This document shows, piece by piece, positions 33,738 to 41,892 of a stretch of 41,922 nucleotides of DNA (its first letter is position 1; every line of letters starts with the position of its first letter). Below the pieces are notes generated by a model that saw only the letters and a program-made list of their open reading frames with translations, made no database searches and was not told where the DNA came from. The position numbers and the translations under genes were made by a program. Source of the stretch: Micromonospora lutea (GTDB lineage Bacteria; Actinomycetota; Actinomycetes; Mycobacteriales; Micromonosporaceae); NCBI RefSeq assembly GCF_016863535.1, contig NZ_BOPB01000019.1, positions 1-41,922 of the forward strand, given 5' to 3'.

Positions 33738-34907
33738 GTGCCTCACCAGCGGATCCACGGCTCACTCGACACATCCGGCACCCGGATCGGGGTGGAGGAG
33801 GAGTTCTTCCTGGTGGACGGGGAGAGCCGGGCGGTGGTACCCGCAGCCGCCAGCGTCGTGGAACGGGCACGGGAGCAGCTTGGCGACCGGGTCTGCGGGG
33901 AGATCAGCACCGTGCACCTGGAGACCCGGACCCGCCCGGTCACCTCCGTACCCGTCCTGCTGGGCGAACTGACCGAGGCGCGCCGGGTCGTCGCCCGCTG
34001 CGCGGTGGACGAAGGACTCCGCCTTGTCGCGTCCGGTACGCCGGTGATCCAGGCCGACGGTCCGGCACCGATCGTCGAGGGCCCGCGGCCGGCCCGGGGC
34101 ACCGCCATGTTCCGTGGCCTGCACGACGACCTGGCCATCTGCGCGCTGCACGTGCACGTCGAGATGCCCGACCGCGAACACGCGGTGCAGGTCAGCAACC
34201 ACCTGCGGGCGCACCTTCCGCTGCTGATCGCGTTGAGCGCCAACTCGCCGTACTGGCGCGGGCGGGACACCGGCTACGCCAGTTGGCGCACGGTGATCTG
34301 GTCGCGCTGGCCGGTCGCCGGGCCGCCGCCCCGGTTCACCTCCGCCGCGCACTACGAGCAGACCGTGGCTGCCGTCGGCGCAGCCGGTGCCACTGTCGAC
34401 TCCGGCACGCTGTTCTGGGACGTGCGTCTCTCGGCCACCCACCCGACCCTGGAGATCCGGGTCGCGGACGTGCCGGTGACGGCAGAGGAGTCGGCGTTGT
34501 ACGCGGCACTGGTCCGGGCGCTCGTGGTACGCGCGCTGGCGGCGGTGGAACACGGCGAGGCCGACCACGACGTGCCGGCGGAGTTGTTGCGCCTGGCGTA
34601 CTGGCGCGCCGCCCGTGACGGGCTCGACGGTGAGCTGCTCGATCTGTCCACCGGGCAGCTCGTGCCCGCTGCCGCCATGGTGACCAAGCTCGTGGCCTCG
34701 CTGCGGCCGGTGCTCGAGCAGCTCGGTGACGGTGAGTTGTTGGCCGGGTGGCTACGCCGGTTGCTGGCCCTCGGCAGCGGCGCCCACCGGCAGCGGACCG
34801 CGGGACGCCGCGGGGACCGACCCGCCGACGTGGTCGACTACCTGATCGCCAACACGGTCAGCGGCACCGCCAGCCGGGCGCCGGCCGAAGAGAGCTTTCT
34901 GCCGTAA
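33738..34907 (+). CDS. YbdK/GCS2-type carboxylate-amine ligase
   Basis: The protein has 389 residues from a GTG start; GGAAGG lies 11 nt upstream. The ATP-grasp-like glutamate-cysteine ligase 2 fold is indicated by IGVEEEFFLVD near the N-terminus, ISTVHLETRT, ALHVHVEMPDRE and SANSPYWRGRDTGYASWR, followed by LEIRVADVPV. Members join a carboxylate and an amine using ATP. Some make gamma-glutamylcysteine (EgtA in ergothioneine synthesis), others have weak or unknown activity. No other ergothioneine genes are adjacent, so a general YbdK-type annotation is safer. Confidence 0.88.
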   Translation: MPHQRIHGSLDTSGTRIGVEEEFFLVDGESRAVVPAAASVVERAREQLGDRVCGEISTVHLETRTRPVTSVPVLLGELTEARRVVARCAVDEGLRLVASGTPVIQADGPAPIVEGPRPARGTAMFRGLHDDLAICALHVHVEMPDREHAVQVSNHLRAHLPLLIALSANSPYWRGRDTGYASWRTVIWSRWPVAGPPPRFTSAAHYEQTVAAVGAAGATVDSGTLFWDVRLSATHPTLEIRVADVPVTAEESALYAALVRALVVRALAAVEHGEADHDVPAELLRLAYWRAARDGLDGELLDLSTGQLVPAAAMVTKLVASLRPVLEQLGDGELLAGWLRRLLALGSGAHRQRTAGRRGDRPADVVDYLIANTVSGTASRAPAEESFLP

Positions 34908-34964
34908 GCCGTGCCGGTCGTGTCGCGGGATGCTGGACCAGTACCCGATGGCAGGAGGCGGTCG

Positions 34965-35615
34965 ATGGAGACGACGGGTGACGGCCACCGGACGGTGGGG
35001 CGCGACGAGGCGGAGATGCTGAGTGTGAGCCGGGCGTTCGCTGACCAGATGGCCACCAGGCGGTCGTTGCGGCACTTCTCCTCGCGACCGGTGCCGGTGG
35101 CGGTCGTCGAACAGGCGGTCCGCGCGGCGGCCACCGCCCCGAGTGGGGCGAACGTGCAACCGTGGCGGTTCGTCGTGGTCACCGATCCGGAGCGCAAACG
35201 ACGGTTGCGTGCGGCCGCCGAGGCGGAGGAGCGGGAGTTCTACGAGCGACGGGCCACGGCCGACTGGTTGGCCGCGATCGCGCCACTGGGCACCGACTGG
35301 CGCAAACCGTTCCTCACCGACGCCCCGGTGGTGATCGTCGTCTTCGAGGTGCACCAGGGGCCGAACACGCCCAGGCCCTACTACGTCAAGGAGTCCGTCG
35401 GGATCGCCGTCGGGGTGCTCATCACCGCCCTGCACCACGCCGGGCTGGCGACGCTGACCCACACGCCCTCGCCGATGCGCTTTCTCAACGAGGTCTGCGA
35501 GCGCCCTGCGGAGGAGCGGCCGTACGTGGTGATGCCCGTCGGCTACCCGGCACCGGACGCCACGGTGCCGTGCCTGCGCCGCAAGTCACTTCAGGAGGTC
35601 ATGGTCCGGCTCTGA
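34965..35615 (+). CDS. Nitroreductase family FMN protein
   Basis: The ATG at 34965 is preceded by AGGAGG (34953-34958) and is preferred over an upstream GTG (34911). The 216-residue protein has the FMN-binding RRSLRHFSSRPVP, ATAPSGANVQPWRF and GIAVGVLITALHHAGLATLTHTPSP segments typical of nitroreductases close to the iodotyrosine-deiodinase branch. It should form dimers and carry out NAD(P)H-linked reduction; the substrate is not evident. Its last 30 bp overlap the 3' end of the convergent flavoprotein gene, which is unusually tight. Confidence 0.88.
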   Translation: METTGDGHRTVGRDEAEMLSVSRAFADQMATRRSLRHFSSRPVPVAVVEQAVRAAATAPSGANVQPWRFVVVTDPERKRRLRAAAEAEEREFYERRATADWLAAIAPLGTDWRKPFLTDAPVVIVVFEVHQGPNTPRPYYVKESVGIAVGVLITALHHAGLATLTHTPSPMRFLNEVCERPAEERPYVVMPVGYPAPDATVPCLRRKSLQEVMVRL

Positions 35616-37190
35616 TCTGCTGCCGCGTCGCACTCGGCCGAGTTCCTGGGCGAAGTACCGGCAAAGCGGTTCGACGTGCCGGTCGGGACGACGCCACTCG
35701 GCGAGCAGGTCCTCCAGCAGATGAAGTTCGTCCACCAGCGTCCGCCCGTGGTAGCGGCGGACTACGGGGTGGATGAAGGCGCTCTCGGCCGCGCGTTCCG
35801 GCTGCGGGTGGCGTTCGATGGCGAAGACGTCGCGGTAGTCGTCGCGGCCCCACCGCAGTCCGAAGGTGTAGTAGTGCGCCTGGTCGTGGAACCGGGCGCG
35901 GACGTAGTCCTCCGGCAGATCGGCATAGTGGCGCACGGTCCCGGTGGAATCGTCGACGACCAGGGCGTCGCAGAGGAACTCGAACTGGGTCCACAGTGCG
36001 GAACTCCAGTTCACCCGGTCCAGCACGAGCGAGGTGAGGATGCCGGGGTCCCGGGCGACGTCGCGGTGGGGCAGCGGGACACCCTCGTACCGCTCGCGCA
36101 ACAGCGCGGTCAGCGTTCGCAGGTTGTAGCGGAAGCCGTCGATGAAGGCGGACGACGCCTTTTTGAAGTCGCGGTCCTGGGCGATGGTCCCGGCGAAGTA
36201 GAGCCCGTCGACGTTCGTCGACTGCCAGTCCGGGCGGGTCGCCGGCATCCGGCCGCTGGGCACCATCTCGGGACGGCAACCGGCGGTAAACGGGGAGGTG
36301 TCCATGACGAAGCCGGTGCAGCGCAGGACCGACTCGTACGGCAGCACGGCTGTCTCGCCGTCGGCGTGCGTGTAGGTCAGGTGAACCTCATACCGGTGGT
36401 CGTCGCGGCGGATTTCGTCGATGACGCAGTCGAGCACCGAGTGCAGCGTCTTGAACTGGTAGCTGTCCAGCACCGCTCCGTGGTGGCCGCGTACGTCTCC
36501 CGGATGCTTGGTGTTCCAGGCCAGACGCAGCGGACGCGGGCTGGCCAGGTGCACCATCGCGGCGTGACCGAGGATCGCCGAGGCGGTCTCGAACGCGGAG
36601 TTGCCCTTACCGATGATCAGTACCCGTTGACCCGCGTAGTGGCGCGGATCGACCTCCATCTCCTCGTAGCCGACGGCGTGTTCGATGCCGCGGATCGGCG
36701 GGACGTGAGGCCGGCCCCAGCCGGTGGCCACCACGACGCAGCGGGCACCGACCGGGCCGGCGGCGGTGTGTACGACGAAGCCGTCGCCGGTGGCCTCGAT
36801 GCGCTCGACCGCGGCGTCGAACCGGATCCGCAGCTCGTGGTGGCGGTGGAAGTCGTCCAGGTACCGCACCATGTCGTCGGCGTGCGGAAAGTACTCCTGG
36901 CTGTACGTCGGGAACGGCAGGTCGGCGGGTTCCTGGAGTAGCGAGTTCCAGTCCCAGCGCAGCCGGATCTCCGGATCGTCGCTCACCGCGTGCACCTTGT
37001 TCAGGGAGATCAACCGGCGGTGCCGGGGAAAACGGCGGAAGAATGCCGCCGGCGCCGACTCCCTTTCCAGGGTCAGGTAGTCGCAGCCGGCCTGGTGCAG
37101 GTAGTAGCTGAGCTGCAGCCCGGCGGGACCGCCGCCGATGATCACATAGCGGTGCCACTCGGTGAGGCCGGGATCGTGGGTGTCGTCCAT
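35586..37190 (-). CDS. FAD-dependent monooxygenase-like NAD(P)-binding protein (FMO/FOXRED2-like)
   Basis: I chose the ATG at 37190 (534 residues) because CTGGAGG lies 8 nt upstream; an in-frame ATG at 37241 would add 17 residues without a good Shine-Dalgarno. The protein has an FAD loop VIIGGGPAGLQLSYYLHQAG, a second dinucleotide loop VLIIGKGNSAFETASAIL near 205, and ATGWGRPHVP, as in class B flavin monooxygenases. DGLYFAGTIAQDRDFKKASS near 330 is the GD-type FAD motif. About 150 further residues form a C-terminal extension with Trp/His-rich segments, like FOXRED2-type proteins. A soluble oxidase or N-/S-oxygenase role is plausible; the substrate is unknown. Confidence 0.87.
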   Translation of the reverse strand: MDDTHDPGLTEWHRYVIIGGGPAGLQLSYYLHQAGCDYLTLERESAPAAFFRRFPRHRRLISLNKVHAVSDDPEIRLRWDWNSLLQEPADLPFPTYSQEYFPHADDMVRYLDDFHRHHELRIRFDAAVERIEATGDGFVVHTAAGPVGARCVVVATGWGRPHVPPIRGIEHAVGYEEMEVDPRHYAGQRVLIIGKGNSAFETASAILGHAAMVHLASPRPLRLAWNTKHPGDVRGHHGAVLDSYQFKTLHSVLDCVIDEIRRDDHRYEVHLTYTHADGETAVLPYESVLRCTGFVMDTSPFTAGCRPEMVPSGRMPATRPDWQSTNVDGLYFAGTIAQDRDFKKASSAFIDGFRYNLRTLTALLRERYEGVPLPHRDVARDPGILTSLVLDRVNWSSALWTQFEFLCDALVVDDSTGTVRHYADLPEDYVRARFHDQAHYYTFGLRWGRDDYRDVFAIERHPQPERAAESAFIHPVVRRYHGRTLVDELHLLEDLLAEWRRPDRHVEPLCRYFAQELGRVRRGSRSEPDHDLLK

Positions 37191-37422
37191 CCGCTGCGCC
37201 TCCAGGTAGCCGGTTGGTGTGGACAGAGACGTTCCCGACATCGGTGGGTTGCTGTCAACGGGCGCCCTTCGGCTCGTCGCGTCAGCGGGGCCGCTGCCGG
37301 GGCAAACGACAGCCGGGTACCGGAAAATTGAGCACGTACGAAGAAATCCGCCCCCGGCGTCTGTGTCACCATCCGGTCAAGCCCGTGCGTCGCCGACGCC
37401 GTGGCGACCGGTCATCCATATC

Positions 37423-37428
37423 GGAGGT
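37423..37428 (+). promoter_or_regulatory. Shine-Dalgarno placing translation at an AUC codon
   Basis: GGAGGT lies 6 nt before ATC at 37435. No ATG, GTG or TTG occurs in frame near the site; the nearest upstream in-frame GTG (37363) has no ribosome binding site. Confidence 0.5.
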
Positions 37429-37434
37429 GTCATC

Positions 37435-37977
37435 ATCGCGCACATTGATCTGGGCCTCGACGAAGTGCAGAACCCCGGAATCGTCGGCCTGATGCGGTAT
37501 CGGCCGGAGACCGCCAAGCCCCTCAACGAGCTGGCCGAGGTGCTGCTGCGCGGCCCGAACTCGCTGAGCCGGGGAGAGCGGGAGCTGATCGCGGCGTACG
37601 TCTCCGGCCGCAACGAGTGCGAGTTCTGCTGTACCTCGCACTCGCTGTTCGCCGCCGCCCAACTGGACGCGGGCCTGCCGCTGGTGCGGCAGGTGTGCGC
37701 CGATCCCGACGCCGCGTCCATCTCGGCCAAGCTGAAGGCCCTGCTGCGGATCGCCGCGGCGGTGCAGCAGTCGGGTCGCGACGTACGTGCCGAGCTGGTG
37801 ACATCCGCCCGCGATCAGGGCGCGACCGACGTCGAGATCCACGACACCGTGCTCATCGCGGCGGCCTTCTGCATGTTCAACCGCTACGTCGACGGGCTGG
37901 GTACGGTGGCGCCGGAGGGGCCCGACGGGTACGGCGAGTCGGTGCGTCGGGTCATCGAGCAGGGCTACGGCGTCTGA
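37435..37977 (+). CDS. Carboxymuconolactone decarboxylase/AhpD-like protein
   Basis: From the AUC codon the protein has 180 residues and starts with (M)AHIDLGLDEV, which matches how family members normally begin; from GTG 37363 it would carry 24 extra Pro/Arg/Ser-rich residues. Core features are RYRPETAKPLNELAEVLLRG, SRGERELIAAYVSGRNECEF and CCTSH. The E-x-C-x2-C-type redox motif with downstream His is expected for AhpD-like peroxidase members. FCMFNRYVDGLG is a conserved late block. These proteins use the dithiol to reduce peroxides or act as decarboxylases. It is divergent from the flavoprotein gene. Confidence 0.85.
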   Translation: MAHIDLGLDEVQNPGIVGLMRYRPETAKPLNELAEVLLRGPNSLSRGERELIAAYVSGRNECEFCCTSHSLFAAAQLDAGLPLVRQVCADPDAASISAKLKALLRIAAAVQQSGRDVRAELVTSARDQGATDVEIHDTVLIAAAFCMFNRYVDGLGTVAPEGPDGYGESVRRVIEQGYGV

Positions 37978-37998
37978 GCTGGGGCCGGCCGACGCGGT

Positions 37999-38865
37999 CT
38001 ACGCCGCCTTCGTGGCGCGGCGCCGGCGCGACGTGGCCGGCGGCCCCGGCTGGGCTTCAGCCGTGGTCGGCGGTGCCGGCTGGGCTTCAGCCGTGGCCGG
38101 CGGTCCCGCCGCTCGGGTGTCCTCGGTCCGTTCCGGCTCCGCCGCGTCGCCCGCGCCGCCCGCGTCGCCCGCGCCGCCCGCGTCGCCCGCGCCGCCGATC
38201 TTGGCGGCCACCAGCTCCAGCACCGCGGCGCGGTAGTCGTCCCGCTGACCACCGGGGTCGAAACGCTCGGTCATCGCGTCGACGAGAGAGATCGTCCGGG
38301 CGAGTTCCGGGGCCGGCACCGCCACCGGGGCGGCCAGGAAGGGGAACTCCGGCACGCGTAGCTCGTCCGGCCAGATCATGGTGTGCAACATCAGCATGTC
38401 CCCGCGTACCCGGATCGCCGCGAGGCGCTCCACCTGGCGGAGCGCCACCCGGGCGAGAGCTGCGCGCCGGCTGTCCCGCAGCGCGTCCCGCAGCAGCGTG
38501 TACGGCAGCACGGCGACGTCGTCCGGTTCCAGGAAGTATGTCCGGTCGTAGAGGATGGGGTCGATCTCGTCGGTACGGACGAATTGGCCCACCTCGATGG
38601 TGCGCACCATCGCCGGCCGTAGGCCGGCCAACTCCTCGTCGTCGACGACGACCAGTCGCCCGTCGTCGACCTCGTACCCCTTCGCGACGTCCTCGTAGGC
38701 CACCTCGCGGTCGCAGTCGTCACAGAACCGGCGGATGCTGATCCGGCCACCGTCGGCACGATGTACCTGCCGGAACCGGATGGTCCTCTCCTCGGTGGCG
38801 GCGTGCACCCTGACGGTGATCGACACGAGACCGAAGGAGATTGCGCCCTTCCACATTGCCCGCAT
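37999..38865 (-). CDS. ku: Ku protein, non-homologous end joining
   Basis: The 288-residue protein begins MRAMWKGAISFGLVSITVRV, the standard bacterial Ku start. The beta-barrel core follows with FRQVHRADGGRISIRRFC, GYEVDDGRLVVVDDEEL, EIDPILYDRTYFLEPDD and GDMLMLHTMIWPDELR. Bacterial Ku homodimerises, encircles DNA ends and recruits LigD; no ligD is in this window. The C-terminal tail (after about 215) is low complexity, with GGAGDA repeated three times and two copies of an AEAQPxPP motif, ending in a basic RRRRATKAA patch. Basic tails in bacterial Ku affect DNA binding and threading. The gene is convergent with the AhpD-like gene. Confidence 0.95.
   Translation of the reverse strand: MRAMWKGAISFGLVSITVRVHAATEERTIRFRQVHRADGGRISIRRFCDDCDREVAYEDVAKGYEVDDGRLVVVDDEELAGLRPAMVRTIEVGQFVRTDEIDPILYDRTYFLEPDDVAVLPYTLLRDALRDSRRAALARVALRQVERLAAIRVRGDMLMLHTMIWPDELRVPEFPFLAAPVAVPAPELARTISLVDAMTERFDPGGQRDDYRAAVLELVAAKIGGAGDAGGAGDAGGAGDAAEPERTEDTRAAGPPATAEAQPAPPTTAEAQPGPPATSRRRRATKAA
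38048..38107. repeat. Two-copy 30-bp tandem repeat in the Ku tail
   Basis: Two adjacent 30-bp units, each starting GGCTGGGCTTCAGCCGTGG on the plus strand, encode the repeated AEAQPxPPxT segment of the Ku C-terminus. They differ at two positions. Confidence 0.8.
38144..38197. repeat. Three-copy 18-bp tandem repeat in the Ku tail
   Basis: Three consecutive 18-bp units (GCGTCGCCCGCGCCGCCC, the last with one change) encode GGAGDA three times on the minus strand. The unit length keeps the reading frame, so copy number can vary harmlessly. Confidence 0.85.
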
Positions 38866-39075
38866 TCGCGCTCCCGGCTGGTCGTGTTCCCCTGCCGCCA
38901 GCGTGGCACGGTGCCCCGGGCAGTCGCTTCCTTCTCCGTGCGCGACCACCGCCGTTCCGCCCTGCCGCCTCCTCGGCACCGTGGAGGATGCGGCCGGCGT
39001 GACGGCGCGGCGACGATCGGGCCAGACAACCGAACCCGGCCGGCGTCGGCGGGACGACCAGGAAGGAGCGACCGC

Positions 39076-39768
39076 GTGAACGCGTCGCTGGGGGGCGGGA
39101 ACGCCAAACACGTAGCGGTCAACCAGGTGCTGCGGGAGTACCTGCTCGCCTCGACGTCGGCACCGGACCCGACCGTCCGCGACCTTGCCCGTGCCACAGC
39201 GGAGCTCGGTGAGGTGGCGGGGATGATGGTGCCGGAGGAACAGGTGGCGCTGCTGACTCTGCTGACCCGGCTCGTGCGCGCCCGTAAGGTGATCGACGTC
39301 GGCACCTTCACCGGGCTGTCGGCCCTCGCCTTCGCGCGCGGTGTCGCTCCCGGCGGCACGGTGGTCACCTGCGACAACAGCGACCGCTGGCTGGAACTCG
39401 CCCGGGCGCACTGGCAGCGGGCCGGGGTGGCCGACCGTATCGACTTCCGGCTCGGGCCGGCGGCCCGCACCCTGCGGGCGATGCCCGAGCGGGCGGACGT
39501 GGACGTCATCTTCGTCGACGCCGACAAGCTGAACTACCCGACCTACTACGAGCTGGTGGTGCCGCTGTTGCGTCCGGGCGGTCTGCTGTTGCTGGACAAC
39601 GTGCTGCTCGACGGCTTCGTGACCGCACCTGACCTGGCCGCCGACCAGCTACAGCGGCGGTGCGCCGCCGTGCTGCGTGAGGTCAACGCCGCCGTGGCGG
39701 CCGACGACCGGCTGGAGGCGGTGATGTTGCCGATCGCCGACGGACTCACCGTCGCGCGGCGGCGCTGA
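39076..39768 (+). CDS. SAM-dependent O-methyltransferase (CCoAOMT-type)
   Basis: GGAAGGAG (39061-39068) lies 7 nt before the GTG start. The protein has 230 residues with the class I order of the caffeoyl-CoA/catechol O-methyltransferase family: PEEQVALLTLLTRLVRARKV, SAM motif I VIDVGTFTGLSALAFARG, VVTCDNS, then the metal-binding IFVDADKLNYPTYYELVVPL and LRPGGLLLLDNVLLDG. It should methylate a catechol-like or other vicinal hydroxyl with a divalent cation. It stands more than 18 kb from the NRPS genes, so a link to that pathway is not supported. Confidence 0.9.
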   Translation: MNASLGGGNAKHVAVNQVLREYLLASTSAPDPTVRDLARATAELGEVAGMMVPEEQVALLTLLTRLVRARKVIDVGTFTGLSALAFARGVAPGGTVVTCDNSDRWLELARAHWQRAGVADRIDFRLGPAARTLRAMPERADVDVIFVDADKLNYPTYYELVVPLLRPGGLLLLDNVLLDGFVTAPDLAADQLQRRCAAVLREVNAAVAADDRLEAVMLPIADGLTVARRR

Positions 39769-39782
39769 CCGGAGCCCGGGTC

Positions 39783-39798
39783 GTTGGCGGGCGCCAAC
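39783..39798. terminator. Short stem-loop between convergent genes
   Basis: GTTGGCG and CGCCAAC form a perfect inverted repeat with a 2-nt centre, 14 nt after the O-methyltransferase stop and before the convergent sigma factor gene. It is a plausible bidirectional terminator. Confidence 0.4.
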
Positions 39799-39825
39799 CG
39801 GAACCGGCCGGCGCCGCCACACCGG

Positions 39826-40872
39826 TCACAGGTGCTGGGGCAGGCCGAAGGCGGGGAAGACCTCCGGCGGGAACGCGGTGATCTCCGCGATCATGCCGCC
39901 CTCCACCCGGAAGACGTTGAGGACCTGCGGGCGGTACAGCGACTCGCCCGGCCGCCGGACGTATCCGGCGACCGCCGGTTGGCGGTTCGCGTGGGTCCCC
40001 AGCGCCCGCCACTCACCGAAGTAGGCCGGCGAGGTCGGGTCGAACTGGGCGAGCAGCCCGGCGGTGAACGCCTCCCGACCGACGATCCAGAACGGGTCCG
40101 GCGGCATGGTGACACGGACGTCGGTCCTCAGGAGCTTGGCGAAGCTCGCCGCGTCGGCCTTCTCCAGTGCCTCGATGCACCGTTGGACGAGTGCCCGCTC
40201 GGCCTCGGCCGGATCCGAGGTCGCGCCCCACTCGATCGGGCGCGGCGGCAGCCGGTCCTTCAGCGTGGCCCGGGCCCGTTGCAGGGCGCTGTTGGCGGAG
40301 GCGAGGCTGATGTCGAGCATTGCGGCGGTCTCGTTCGCCGGCCAGGCGAGCACGTCGCGCAGGATCAGCACGGCCCGCTGCTGGGCCGGCAGGTGCTGGA
40401 CCGCCACGAGGAAGGCGAGCTCGATCGTCTCGCGCGCCACCACCTGCGAGTCGGGTTGGCCCTCCGGCGGTGCGACGACGTCGAGCAACCGGTCCGGGTA
40501 CGGCTGGAGCCAGGGCACCTCGTCGGTGGGCGGTGGCGGGGTCTCCCGGTCCGCGCCGAGGGCCGGCTGCCGGTGGGGCAATGGTGTGCGCGTGTTGGCC
40601 CGTAGGAAGTCCAGGCACACGTTGGTGGCGATGCGGTACAGCCAGGCACGGACGGCTGAGCGCCCCTCGAATGTTTCACGCTTGCGCCACGCCCGCAGGT
40701 AGGTCTCCTGGACGAGGTCCTCCGCGTCCTCAAAGGATCCGAGCATCCGGTAGCAGTGCACCTGCAACTCACGTCGGTGCCGGTCGACCAGTGCCGCGAA
40801 GCTCGGCTCGTCGATGATGGAGGTCTCCTGCTCGGTGTCGTGCTGGGACGCGTCCGCGCCGAGGTCCGCCAT
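39826..40872 (-). CDS. ECF sigma factor with C-terminal SnoaL-like domain
   Basis: I placed the start at the ATG with GGGGAG 6 nt upstream (348 residues) rather than the ATG at 40905. Region 2 (about 35-95) includes YRMLGSFEDAEDLVQETYLR and AWLYRIATNVCLD. Region 4 (about 165-210) has LPAQQRAVLILRDVLAWPAN and ETAAMLDISLASANSALQRA. After about 225 comes a SnoaL/NTF2-like domain with TMPPDPFWIVGREAF and FRVEGGMIAEITAF. This architecture (SigG/SigJ-like) lacks a classical anti-sigma partner, and the C-terminal domain is thought to control activity directly. No anti-sigma gene is adjacent. Targets are unknown. Confidence 0.92.
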   Translation of the reverse strand: MADLGADASQHDTEQETSIIDEPSFAALVDRHRRELQVHCYRMLGSFEDAEDLVQETYLRAWRKRETFEGRSAVRAWLYRIATNVCLDFLRANTRTPLPHRQPALGADRETPPPPTDEVPWLQPYPDRLLDVVAPPEGQPDSQVVARETIELAFLVAVQHLPAQQRAVLILRDVLAWPANETAAMLDISLASANSALQRARATLKDRLPPRPIEWGATSDPAEAERALVQRCIEALEKADAASFAKLLRTDVRVTMPPDPFWIVGREAFTAGLLAQFDPTSPAYFGEWRALGTHANRQPAVAGYVRRPGESLYRPQVLNVFRVEGGMIAEITAFPPEVFPAFGLPQHL

Positions 40873-41047
40873 CGAGCTCTCCCCAATCCGTCGTGGATCA
40901 AGCATCCACGGGCCACTATACCGACGGTGCCGGGTCGCGGACGTCGCCGTGGGCGGCGATGCCCGGCAAGGCGGGAGGTGAGTGGTGCGGCAGTGGATGT
41001 GAGGGTGATGTCACGGCCGACCGGCGATGAGAGCGAAACGAGGGGCG

Positions 41048-41875
41048 ATGGATTCGACGACACCCACCACCGGCGACATCAGCCGGATGTACGACGAGAC
41101 CGCCGCGTTGTCGCAGGTCTTCATCGATGGTCAGGAGCACCTGTCCTACTGGTACGACGATCGCGACCGCACTCCCGTCATCGAGGCGGCCCGGCGGATC
41201 ACCCGGAAGGCCGGCACGGCGGTCGACCTGCGTCCCGGCGAACACGTTCTCGACGCCGGCTGCGGCGTCGGGGCCCCGGCCGTGCAACTGGCCGAGGAGT
41301 ACGGCGTCCGGGTCACCGGGGTGACCCTGAGCGCGGTCCAGGTGCGGGAGGCGCGGAGTCGGGCTGAGCGGGCCGGCGTCTCCGCCCGGGTCGAGTTCGT
41401 GTGCGGCGACTACCACCGGCTCGCCCTGGCCGACGAGTCGGTCGACGCCGTGGTGGCCATCGAGGCCCTGGTGCATGCCGTCGACGTGGCGGGGCCACTC
41501 ACCGAGTTCCACCGGGTCCTGCGTCCCGGCGGTCGGCTGGCCATCACCGACTGCACCCGTGAGCAGCAGATGAGTGCGGCGCAGGCCGCCACCTTCATGG
41601 CGGATTTCAAGATCGCCCAGCTGCACTCCGTGCCGGAGTGGATCACGCAGCTCGGCGCGGCGGGTTTCGAGGTCGAGGAGTACACCCAGTGCGGTCCGCG
41701 GGTGTACGGCATGGGCCTGCGGTACCTCAGCCGGGTCGAGGAGCTGCGCGACGAACTGACCGCGAGCTTTGGCGCCGAGATGGTGGACACCCTCACGGCG
41801 TCGTACCGGAGCTACTTCAGCCAGCAGACCGACATCGGGTACGCGATCATCGCCGCGCGTAAACCGTACCGCTGA
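41048..41875 (+). CDS. Class I SAM-dependent methyltransferase (RebM/sarcosine-methyltransferase-like)
   Basis: The protein has 275 residues from ATG 41048 (282 from ATG 41027; neither has a well-spaced Shine-Dalgarno). An N-terminal segment with ISRMYDETAALSQVF and HLSYWYDD precedes motif I VLDAGCGVGAPAVQLAEE, then VTGVTLSAVQVREAR, VEFVCGDYHRLALADESVDA and HRVLRPGGRLAITDC. This pattern occurs in sugar O-methyltransferases such as RebM, in glycine/sarcosine methyltransferases and in terpene C-methyltransferases; I cannot choose among them. It is read away from the sigma factor gene across 175 bp and is followed directly by a strong hairpin. Confidence 0.88.
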   Translation: MDSTTPTTGDISRMYDETAALSQVFIDGQEHLSYWYDDRDRTPVIEAARRITRKAGTAVDLRPGEHVLDAGCGVGAPAVQLAEEYGVRVTGVTLSAVQVREARSRAERAGVSARVEFVCGDYHRLALADESVDAVVAIEALVHAVDVAGPLTEFHRVLRPGGRLAITDCTREQQMSAAQAATFMADFKIAQLHSVPEWITQLGAAGFEVEEYTQCGPRVYGMGLRYLSRVEELRDELTASFGAEMVDTLTASYRSYFSQQTDIGYAIIAARKPYR

Positions 41876-41892
41876 CCTGCGCGCACCCGGGC

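Noticed and set aside
38144..38197. CRISPR-like array
   Set aside because: The short tandem repeats are contiguous, have no spacers and lie inside the Ku coding sequence.
39076..41875. The two methyltransferases as tailoring enzymes of the NRPS/PKS cluster
   Set aside because: They are separated from the operon by a degraded zone and several housekeeping-type genes (Ku, sigma factor), with no shared regulatory signal.
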